39,954 nt of DNA from an uncultured Clostridia bacterium (GTDB taxonomy: Bacteria > Bacillota > Clostridia > Peptostreptococcales > Anaerovoracaceae), in contig CAKQNZ010000003.1 in NCBI GenBank assembly GCA_934255435.1, positions 1-39,954 of the forward strand. The letters run 5' to 3'. Position numbers and translations under genes: made by a program. Below, piece after piece: positions 34,070 to 39,954 of the stretch (the first letter of the stretch is position 1; each line of letters begins with the position of its first letter). Under the pieces are notes generated by a model. That model saw only the letters and a program-made list of their open reading frames with translations. It searched no databases and was not told the DNA's origin.

Positions 34070-34095
34070 GGACACAGCTCAAATGGGCTGTGTCC
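34070..34095 (-). terminator. Terminator of the UPF0210 operon
   Basis: GGACACAGC (34070-34078) and GCTGTGTCC (34087-34095) form a 9-bp stem, extended by flanking pairs. On the minus strand TTTTTATTTATT follows, a good U tract. Confidence 0.85.
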
Positions 34096-34116
34096 TCTTT
34101 GCATTAACATGATATA

Positions 34117-35475
34117 TCAGTTCTTGAGACTCTGCATAGGAGCAGGTATCCTGCCTCCTCTGTTTATCATAACTGATGAGGATTTGCTGTTTACTTTCAT
34201 GATCGGTCCGCTTCCAAGGAGGCCTCCGAAATCCAGCATATCCCCTTCTTTGTATCCGATGGCAGGGATGACTCTTACGGCTGTTGTCTTTGAGTTCACC
34301 ATGCCGATGGCTGCCTCGTCTGCGATGATGGCAGAGATCGTTTCATCAGGAGTATCTCCCGGTATCACAATCATGTCAAGACCTACAGAGCATACCGCAG
34401 TCATGGCTTCCAGCTTTTCGATGGACAGTGTGCCGTCCTTTGCGGCGTTTATCATACCTGCGTCTTCTGATACAGGTATGAAAGCTCCTGAAAGTCCGCC
34501 TACGTTGGAGGACGCCATAAGTCCGCCTTTTTTCACGGCGTCGTTGAGCATGGCGAGAGCTGCTGTCGTGCCATGTGTACCGCACTGTTCAAGACCTATC
34601 TCTTCAAGTATATATGCTACAGAATCTCCAACAGCAGGTGTAGGCGCAAGGGAAAGGTCTATGATACCGAAAGGTACTCCCAGCCTCTGAGATGCTTCGC
34701 TGCCAACAAGCTGCCCCATTCTGGTTATCTTGAATGCTGTTTTTTTGATGAGCTCTGCGACTTCTGAGAGAGGTGCATCTTTTGGAAGTTTAGAAAGAGC
34801 AGAGCGCACTACGCCGGGGCCTGATACGCCTACGTTGATGACGCAGTCAGGTTCACCGATACCGTGGAAAGCACCTGCCATGAAAGGGTTGTCCTCAGGT
34901 GCGTTGCAGAACACCACCAGTTTGGCAGCTCCGATACACTGTCTGTTTTTTGTGAGCGCCGATGCTTCATTGACTACAGAACCCATGAGTTTCACTGCAT
35001 CCATGTTGATACCGGCTTTGGTGGAGCCTATGTTGACAGATGAGCATACGAAATCCGTTTCGTCAAGGGCCCGTGGTATGGATTCGATAAGTTCTCTGTC
35101 GCCTGCAGCAAAGCCTTTGTGAACCAGTGCAGAGTATCCGCCTATGAAGTTGACGCCGACAGTTTTCGCAGCCTTATCCAGCGTGAGGGCGTATTTCACA
35201 GGGTCACCGCCTGATGCTGCCACCAGCAGCGAAATCGGTGTCACCGATATCCTTTTGTTGACGATAGGTATGTCGTATTTCTTTTCTATATCTTCGCCTG
35301 TCTTTACGAGATTTCCGGCAAGTCTGCATATCTTTCTGTATATCTTTTCGCATGATCTGTCTATATCGCTGTCGCAGCAGTCCATAAGAGATATACCCAT
35401 CGTGATGGTCCTTATGTCAAGGTGTTCGTCCTGTATCATGGTAACTGTTTCCATGATGTCTTTCATGTTAAGCAA
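34117..35475 (-). CDS. UPF0210 (PFL-like, DUF711) protein
   Basis: Conserved protein of 452 residues, recognised from [25 protein letters not shown] and the glycine-rich [11 protein letters not shown] and [15 protein letters not shown] stretches. It belongs to a family related in sequence to glycyl-radical enzymes but without a known reaction; I see no typical C-terminal glycyl-radical loop, so that chemistry is not established. The start appears to be TTG at 35475: AAGGAGG lies nine bases upstream of it and 18 bases from the alternative ATG at 35466. It follows the ACT-domain gene with a 25-base gap, a pairing conserved in many Firmicutes. The role is unknown; the ACT partner hints at amino-acid control. 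Confidence 0.88.
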   Translation of the reverse strand: MLNMKDIMETVTMIQDEHLDIRTITMGISLMDCCDSDIDRSCEKIYRKICRLAGNLVKTGEDIEKKYDIPIVNKRISVTPISLLVAASGGDPVKYALTLDKAAKTVGVNFIGGYSALVHKGFAAGDRELIESIPRALDETDFVCSSVNIGSTKAGINMDAVKLMGSVVNEASALTKNRQCIGAAKLVVFCNAPEDNPFMAGAFHGIGEPDCVINVGVSGPGVVRSALSKLPKDAPLSEVAELIKKTAFKITRMGQLVGSEASQRLGVPFGIIDLSLAPTPAVGDSVAYILEEIGLEQCGTHGTTAALAMLNDAVKKGGLMASSNVGGLSGAFIPVSEDAGMINAAKDGTLSIEKLEAMTAVCSVGLDMIVIPGDTPDETISAIIADEAAIGMVNSKTTAVRVIPAIGYKEGDMLDFGGLLGSGPIMKVNSKSSSVMINRGGRIPAPMQSLKN

Positions 35476-35500
35476 TCTGTAAAACCTCCTTTGTACCGCA

Positions 35501-35764
35501 TCATATCCTGTGCATCGAATTAAAAATGTCTTCGTGCATCACATGCACTTTCATCGAAGGCACAGCATTGGCTATGCTTTTCTTGAAATCATCCAGCGAG
35601 CAGTCCAGTCTGCTTATATCCGTCAGCATTATCATAGCGAAATAATTGTCCAGTATGGACTGGGTCACTTCCACTACGTTGACATTTGACTTCGCACATA
35701 CATTGCTCACGCTGGCAAGTATACCGACATCATCTTTTCCTATTACTGTTATTACTGCTTTCAT
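35501..35764 (-). CDS. ACT-domain protein (UPF0237)
   Basis: Small regulatory protein of 87 residues made of one ACT domain ([27 protein letters not shown]), the fold that binds amino acids and controls enzymes, similar to half of GcvR. AGGAGG lies a few bases before the ATG, which overlaps the stop codon of the upstream radical SAM gene. The next gene is its usual partner, UPF0210, so they probably form a complex or share a pathway. Ligand unknown. Confidence 0.9.
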   Translation of the reverse strand: MKAVITVIGKDDVGILASVSNVCAKSNVNVVEVTQSILDNYFAMIMLTDISRLDCSLDDFKKSIANAVPSMKVHVMHEDIFNSMHRI

Positions 35765-36822
35765 TTGTATCCTCCTGATCTGTCTTTGATTTTCTCTGAT
35801 ACAAGATATCGACCGTCTTCTATATCCGGATCCTGGACATATGATATCCTGATATCAGTATATTTTCCTCTGAAATATTCCCTGTTGACGCCGCAGTGTC
35901 CCGCCATATTGGAAAATGAACGGCTGCTGCTTGAAAAAACTGCGTCGTGCAGCCGGGGGATCTCCTGCATCATCCTTATAAGCTGTTGCTCGAGAGATTC
36001 TCTTGCGATCTGCCCCTCCACCAGCTGTCTGAATGCCGGGTGATATGTGTGACCGTTTATCTCGCCTCCTTCAGCGATGAGATCGGTGCTTTTGAGTCCC
36101 ACACGGAGTATCGTGATGCCTGCATCGTCCAATATCCTGTACATTTCTTTCGTGATGCTTACAGCTTCATCTGTAGTGAGGGGCGTATAGCGACCGTCCC
36201 TGTACATCTTGTAAAGTTCAGTGTCATTCAGGACTATCGTAGGGTAGAGTCTGGCACAGGATGGTCCGAGACGGACGGCTTCCTGTGCTGAGAAAATGCA
36301 CTTCTCAAGACTATCGCCGGGAAGACCGATCATTAGCTGTATACCAAGTTCAAAACCGTAGTCCTTTATCAGATCACATGCCTTGTATACATCTTCGATT
36401 TTGTGTCCCCGGTTGGATGACTCCAGAACATCAGGTGCAAAGGACTGCACACCCAGCTCGATGATGTCTGCATCATACTTTTTCAGGTTATCCAGTATCT
36501 CACGGGTTATATAGTCCGGACGTGTGGACATATGTATTTTGTCGATGAGCCCCCTGTCCTTGTATTCTTTCGCCACTTCAAGGAATGATGACTGATCCTC
36601 AAGGGGGATGCCGGTGAAACTGCCTCCGAAAAATGCCAGTTCTATCTCTTCAAGTCCTCTGCCGGAAAGAGTCGGCAGGTATGTTTCTATTATATTTTTC
36701 ACATCATCCGGCGTCACATCTGCCTGTCTTGCTGTGATGGCTTTCTGGTTGCAGAATACACAGTCGTTGGGGCAGCCCCTGTGGGGGATGAATACCGGGA
36801 TTATAGCATGTTTCTTGCTCAT
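35761..36822 (-). CDS. Radical SAM protein, Elp3-like N-terminal type
   Basis: Radical SAM enzyme of 353 residues. The iron-sulfur motif is CPNDCVFC (CxxxCxxC) near residue 17, followed by AFFGGSFTGIP, the HMSTRPDYI segment, VQSFAPDVL and MIGLPGDS, the pattern of the Elp3/oxygen-independent coproporphyrinogen-type subgroup. It lacks the acetyltransferase domain of real Elp3. Start ATG 36822 is chosen because GGCGGTGA lies a few bases upstream; a longer frame runs into the promoter. It leads an operon with the ACT and UPF0210 genes. The substrate is unknown. Confidence 0.88.
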   Translation of the reverse strand: MSKKHAIIPVFIPHRGCPNDCVFCNQKAITARQADVTPDDVKNIIETYLPTLSGRGLEEIELAFFGGSFTGIPLEDQSSFLEVAKEYKDRGLIDKIHMSTRPDYITREILDNLKKYDADIIELGVQSFAPDVLESSNRGHKIEDVYKACDLIKDYGFELGIQLMIGLPGDSLEKCIFSAQEAVRLGPSCARLYPTIVLNDTELYKMYRDGRYTPLTTDEAVSITKEMYRILDDAGITILRVGLKSTDLIAEGGEINGHTYHPAFRQLVEGQIARESLEQQLIRMMQEIPRLHDAVFSSSSRSFSNMAGHCGVNREYFRGKYTDIRISYVQDPDIEDGRYLVSEKIKDRSGGYK

Positions 36823-36886
36823 TTGTTCACCGCCTGTAATAGTACCTGATGCAGCATAAAAACTCTGCCACCGGTACAATGTTAAT

Positions 36887-36915
36887 ATTATAAACTGAAA
36901 TATACAGACGTTCAA
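36887..36915 (-). promoter_or_regulatory. Promoter of the radical SAM-ACT-UPF0210 operon
   Basis: On the minus strand TTGAAC (36910-36915) and TATAAT (36887-36892) are exactly 17 bp apart. The start codon lies about 65 bases downstream. Confidence 0.75.
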
Positions 36916-37032
36916 CTGTTTTTATGGTCTGCACACAAAAAAATAAGTTCGAATATAGTGTCGATTGTGAAAAACCATAAGTGAAGCAGGCTATGCATGT
37001 CATGTCAGCCTTATAGAAAGTGTCGAAAACCG

Positions 37033-37061
37033 TTGAAAAAAACATGAAAGTACTGTAAACT
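37033..37061 (+). promoter_or_regulatory. Promoter of the second deacetylase gene
   Basis: TTGAAA (37033-37038) and TAAACT (37056-37061) with 17-bp spacing. The roughly 75-base leader has a GCAGC-gtat-GCTGC hairpin and a TGGC/GCCA hairpin just before the ribosome binding site. The rest of 36916-37032 holds nothing I can name. Confidence 0.55.
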
Positions 37062-37143
37062 TAACTAAAGCTGCAGCGTATGCTGCGGTGGGACATTATT
37101 GAGAAGCATATGAGAAAATGGCTTTCGCCAAGCGGGGTGTGAA

Positions 37144-38370
37144 ATGAAGACGATGAAAAGCAAGCTGCTTGTCCTGGTGCTGGCTGTTGTGGTGGCAGGG
37201 ATAGCAGGAATGGCGATATTCTATTACAGTGGTCAGTCGTATCTGAGACTCAATGGTGATGATAAAGTCACTATAGGACTGAACGGCATATATGAGGAAC
37301 AGGGAGCAGAGGCACATTCGGATGGCAATGACGTTTCAGAAAGTGTAAAGATAAGCGGCAGCGTCGATACGACAAAGCCGGGAAAATACAAGCTGACATA
37401 CAGGTCTGGCAATTTCACTGCAGAGAGGACTGTGGAGGTGCTGGACAAAATGGATCCTGAGATAGTGCTGGATGGTGCTCAGCAGATGACAATAAAACTC
37501 GGTGAAAAGTTCAAGGAGCCGGGATACAGCGCTGCAGACAGCAGCGGCGCCGACCTGACATCTGAAGTGAAGGTGACGGGAGCGGAGCTGACGAAAGCAG
37601 GAACTCAGAAGATAGCATATGAAGTACATGACAGTAATGGCAGTGGTACGAGGGTGTACAGGACTGTCGATGTCAAAGCCAATACAGATTATGATGCACC
37701 GGGGCTTCCGATATGTATGTATCATTATGTTTATGATGAGAACGATCCACCTGAAGACCTGCATCAGAGATTCGGCAACTACATATCTGCACAGGCTCTC
37801 GAAGAAGAACTGAACTGGCTCAACAGCCAGGACTATTATTACCCGACCTGGAAGGAAGTCAGGGAGTATATCGATGGCAAACTGCTGCTTCCGAAAAAGA
37901 GCATCGTGCTGTGCTTTGACGACGGAGCCAGGTCTTTCCTTGACAACGGTATACCAGTACTTGAAAAATGCAAGGTACCAGCCACATGCTTCATGATAAC
38001 TTCATCGGACGGAAAGAAAAAGGTTGCAGAGTACAAGAGTGATTATGTATATTTTGAATCACATTCTGACAATATGCACAGGCCGGGAGGCAATATAGGT
38101 CACGGAGGTATATTCACGGCGATATCAGAAACGGAGGGGCTGGCAGATCTTAAAAAATCCATAGAAATATGCGGCAGCGGAGATGCCTTCGCATATCCTT
38201 TCGGAGACTACAACGACAGCAGTGTTGCTATGGTAAAAAAGGCAGGGTTCCTGTGTGCTGTGACTACGCAGGCAGGAAAGGCGCATCCGGGAGACGATCC
38301 GCTGCTGCTGCCGAGAGTCAGGATGAGTCTGGGACAGAGCCTCGATCAGTTCAAGTCGATGGTACAGTAA
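37144..38370 (+). CDS. Secreted polysaccharide deacetylase with Ig-like repeats
   Basis: Exported enzyme of 408 residues. A signal anchor (about 8-28) is followed by two bacterial Ig-like domains of the DUF5011 type (about 38-100 with TTKPGKYKLTYRS, and 103-178 with KLGEKFKEPGYSA and TKAGTQKIAYEV), which usually bind cell-wall or carbohydrate structures. The C-terminal NodB domain (about 190-408) shows CFDDGARSF, HSDNMHRPGG and YPFGDYNDSS, so metal ligands appear present. The likely role is removing N-acetyl groups from a wall or capsule glycan; this form recalls PgaB/IcaB-type enzymes. GGGGTG lies seven bases before the ATG. It is monocistronic. Confidence 0.9.
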   Translation: MKTMKSKLLVLVLAVVVAGIAGMAIFYYSGQSYLRLNGDDKVTIGLNGIYEEQGAEAHSDGNDVSESVKISGSVDTTKPGKYKLTYRSGNFTAERTVEVLDKMDPEIVLDGAQQMTIKLGEKFKEPGYSAADSSGADLTSEVKVTGAELTKAGTQKIAYEVHDSNGSGTRVYRTVDVKANTDYDAPGLPICMYHYVYDENDPPEDLHQRFGNYISAQALEEELNWLNSQDYYYPTWKEVREYIDGKLLLPKKSIVLCFDDGARSFLDNGIPVLEKCKVPATCFMITSSDGKKKVAEYKSDYVYFESHSDNMHRPGGNIGHGGIFTAISETEGLADLKKSIEICGSGDAFAYPFGDYNDSSVAMVKKAGFLCAVTTQAGKAHPGDDPLLLPRVRMSLGQSLDQFKSMVQ

Positions 38371-38377
38371 GTGTTTC

Positions 38378-39067
38378 TCAGCTGTGGTCGGCAAGTATGC
38401 TGCCGATATCTGTCAGAGGAAAGTCTCTGAAGAAAACGACATCTATATAACGGTCTTTTATGAAGGCCGTGATTTTTTTGCAGTCAGGGTGACGGCTCAG
38501 ATCGCCGCTGAATACTATCTGTCTCTGTCTGTCTGCGATGATATTTCCGGCGCATCCTCCGATGAATCCGTAGTCGAATCCGGGGAGCATGATATGCCCA
38601 GGCTGTATCAGCAGGACGTCAGCATCGTAAGCAGAGAGCGCCGAGGCTATACCTCTGTCGTATGTGATGAACGACGAGTCGTCGACAGGAAGACAGCTGC
38701 ACCGTGTATATCCCTGATGCACATCCACCATGGTGATGCCTGGAAAACGTGAGTTTACATGTTCAATCAGTGCGGGTGATGTATATTTCAGGTTGTGTAT
38801 GAAGTATTTCCTGGTGCATACTGCGTTGTAGATTATATTTCCCGGGTAAACAGGACCGAGCTTCTTATTGCTGCCATGAAAAATACAGGAGTTTTCCCAG
38901 AGACCGGTTTGACACATATGTATGTCCGGATGGGTGAGTATCTGGCTGTATACAGGTGAAGGCGGCGTCATGGAGGCTCCGTTTACAGTATTGAGCTCGT
39001 ATCCTGCCTTGGAAATATATTTTTTCAGACTGTCCGGAGCGTATGATGATATGAATGATCTATACAT
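38378..39067 (-). CDS. Conserved protein, possibly GME-fold (DUF6873-like)
   Basis: A 229-residue cytosolic protein. The order of motifs, VDVHQGYTRCSCLPVDDSSF, ITYDRGI and LPGFDYGFIGGCAGNI, recalls a DUF said to have the guanidine-group-modifying enzyme fold. I rely on memory of the family and the match is moderate. GGCAGN with a conserved Cys might form an active site, but no arginine-modifying activity is shown. AGGAGG lies five bases before the ATG, and the gene overlaps the end of the flavin reductase gene by eight bases, so the two are co-translated. Confidence 0.5.
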   Translation of the reverse strand: MYRSFISSYAPDSLKKYISKAGYELNTVNGASMTPPSPVYSQILTHPDIHMCQTGLWENSCIFHGSNKKLGPVYPGNIIYNAVCTRKYFIHNLKYTSPALIEHVNSRFPGITMVDVHQGYTRCSCLPVDDSSFITYDRGIASALSAYDADVLLIQPGHIMLPGFDYGFIGGCAGNIIADRQRQIVFSGDLSRHPDCKKITAFIKDRYIDVVFFRDFPLTDIGSILADHS

Positions 39068-39644
39068 CCGGACCTCCTGTTATTTCCCGGGCAAAGCTGC
39101 GAGCGTGGTCTGCTTTTGCTTCATCAATGAAGACTGTATCGTATCCCAGATGACGCTCTGCCAGCATGGATATGTATCCCAGCTGAGAATGTCTGCAGTA
39201 TCTTCTGACGCCTTCCTGGAACAGGTCTGCACCCTTTTCAGGTTTGTAGCCGCAGGTGGTTATTATGGCGACTTTTTTTCCTTTCCAAAGGGATGGGCCT
39301 TTGCGGTCCCCATAGTATTTGTTCAGTGCGTAGACTGCTCTGTCCAGGAGTGCTTTCATTGGAGCTGTGCAGTACCATGCGTATATGGGCGACGCCAGGA
39401 CTATGATGTCGCTGCAAAGCATTTCATGGAATATCATATCAGCATCATCGTCCCGGATGCAGGCGGGGCGATTCCGGTCTTTCTGACATTCCCGGCAGGC
39501 CAGACAGGGCAGTATGTCCATATCGTACAGATCAAACTGCGTGTATGTATGATCCATTGATCTGAGCTGATCTTTGAAAGGTGTCAGCAGTGCAGCGGTA
39601 TTCCCATCCTTTCTCGGACTTGCGAACAGTATGCATATCTTCAT
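39060..39644 (-). CDS. NADPH-dependent flavin reductase-like protein
   Basis: Flavodoxin-fold oxidoreductase of 194 residues. It begins with the FMN phosphate-binding ASPRKDGNT and has the FMN-binding stretch ASPIYAWYCTAPMKALLDRA, typical of NAD(P)H-dependent FMN reductases. LPCLACRECQ, with another Cys in RPACIRDDDAD, looks like the CxxC region of iron-sulfur flavoproteins, which would add an electron-transfer role; the full cluster motif is not certain. GGAGG precedes the ATG. It heads a two-gene minus-strand operon. Confidence 0.88.
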   Translation of the reverse strand: MKICILFASPRKDGNTAALLTPFKDQLRSMDHTYTQFDLYDMDILPCLACRECQKDRNRPACIRDDDADMIFHEMLCSDIIVLASPIYAWYCTAPMKALLDRAVYALNKYYGDRKGPSLWKGKKVAIITTCGYKPEKGADLFQEGVRRYCRHSQLGYISMLAERHLGYDTVFIDEAKADHARSFAREITGGPDV

Positions 39645-39680
39645 AAGTATAACTCCTCCCGTTATAAAATATCAGTGTTC

Positions 39681-39804
39681 ACAGACATTCTTCCCAGTCT
39701 GTATGTTATAATGATGGGAAACTGTGTAAATAGGCAGTTCCCGGTTTCGTTTCATATAGTGCCGGTGCGTGTGCCGGATAGTTCCTGATATGATTATATC
39801 AGAA
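39681..39804 (+). promoter_or_regulatory. Candidate promoter and structured leader of the right-edge gene
   Basis: TATAAT (39707-39712) has only a weak -35 (GACATT, 39684-39689, 17-bp spacing). ACAGAC/GTCTGT (39681-39702) is an inverted repeat across the promoter. In the leader, GGGAAACTG pairs imperfectly with CAGTTCCC near 39716-39743, and CTGATAT/ATATCAG forms a 7-bp hairpin (39787-39804). Confidence 0.4.
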
Positions 39805-39836
39805 TGGGAACAGGATATCATCAGGGAGAAGATACA

Positions 39837-39954
39837 ATGAAAGAAAAAAACGACATAAAAAAAGAGCTTGAATATTTCCGTATAGGACGTTCATACGGAG
39901 GCAACCAGAACTGGATGATAGATCCATGGATGCATATAGGAGGCTGTGCAGCGC
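39837..39954 (+). CDS. Partial gene at the right edge, GGCAA-motif protein
   Basis: The window ends after 39 codons. The visible N-terminus is MKEKNDIKKELEYFRIGRSY followed by GGNQNWMIDPWMHIGGCAA. Similar IGxSYGGxQ...WMxxGGC starts occur in clostridial proteins annotated as hypothetical or BtrH/C39-peptidase-like; the Cys could be a nucleophile. This is from memory and the gene is cut. GGGAGAAG lies about eight bases before the ATG. Confidence 0.55.
   Translation, partial: MKEKNDIKKELEYFRIGRSYGGNQNWMIDPWMHIGGCAA

Noticed and set aside
33691..34107. 138-residue plus-strand frame overlapping the Cys-rich gene
   Set aside because: It has poor start spacing, reads through the next terminator, and its Ala/Val/Asp text is a frame shift of the Arg/Cys repeats.

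Overview
This window looks like chromosomal DNA of an anaerobic, Gram-positive member of the Clostridia. The evidence is strong AGGAGG-type ribosome binding sites, tight operons with ATGA overlaps, a lysine riboswitch on dapA, a YacL-IspDF-ProS cluster, a two-iron superoxide reductase, a PdaA-type (spore cortex) deacetylase, a group II ECF transporter core and many ATA, AGA and AGG codons. A family such as Anaerovoracaceae (former Family XIII) is my guess, not something the sequence proves. I see no phage, transposase, CRISPR array, rRNA or tRNA.

Layout. 1-2.2 kb (minus): two-component system. 2.3-6.4 kb (plus): housekeeping operon of a PIN/TRAM membrane protein, fused IspD-IspF and prolyl-tRNA synthetase. 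6.4-8.6 kb (plus): split chromate-type transporter, NUDIX hydrolase and cyclophilin. 8.6-10.3 kb: mgtE behind a leader with a 29-codon ORF and a terminator. 10.3-10.5 kb: cluster of DnaA-box-like sites. 10.7-11.9 kb (minus): dapA with a complete lysine riboswitch. 12.0-13.9 kb (plus): Xre-type DNA-binding domain fused to an acyl-CoA ligase, with repeated palindromes around its promoter. 14.2 kb: desulfoferrodoxin. 14.7-22.3 kb: two divergent copies of an amidohydrolase (YtcJ family) + NhaC-family antiporter module, with a LuxR-type regulator between them. 22.4-27.7 kb: three FN3-tailed surface proteins, the first broken. 27.9-31.0 kb: two ECF ATPases and an EcfT permease fused to an extracytoplasmic purple-acid-phosphatase-like enzyme. 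31.1-33.7 kb: Crp/Fnr regulator, an unrecognised protein, PdaA and a one-helix membrane peptide. 33.7 kb: Cys/Arg-rich microprotein. 34.1-36.8 kb (minus): radical SAM, ACT and UPF0210 operon. 37.1-38.4 kb: second polysaccharide deacetylase. 38.4-39.6 kb (minus): flavin reductase and a possible GME-fold protein. The right edge cuts a further gene.

How the parts may work together. The 12-22 kb block reads as an accessory catabolic region: two antiporter/amidohydrolase pairs would import and hydrolyse small substrates, a LuxR-type protein sits between them, and the DNA-binding acyl-CoA ligase could activate a carboxylate while controlling its own promoter. The substrate cannot be read from sequence. 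The 28-31 kb operon couples an ECF energising module (no S component nearby) to a phosphatase predicted outside the membrane, suggesting dephosphorylation of a phosphorylated nutrient before uptake.

The strongest candidates for something undescribed are the EcfT-phosphatase fusion, whose last helix also reads as a lipoprotein signal peptide; the HTH-acyl-CoA ligase with its operator repeats; and the peptide-coding, non-M-box leader of mgtE. All family calls come from reading motifs by eye; no search was run.
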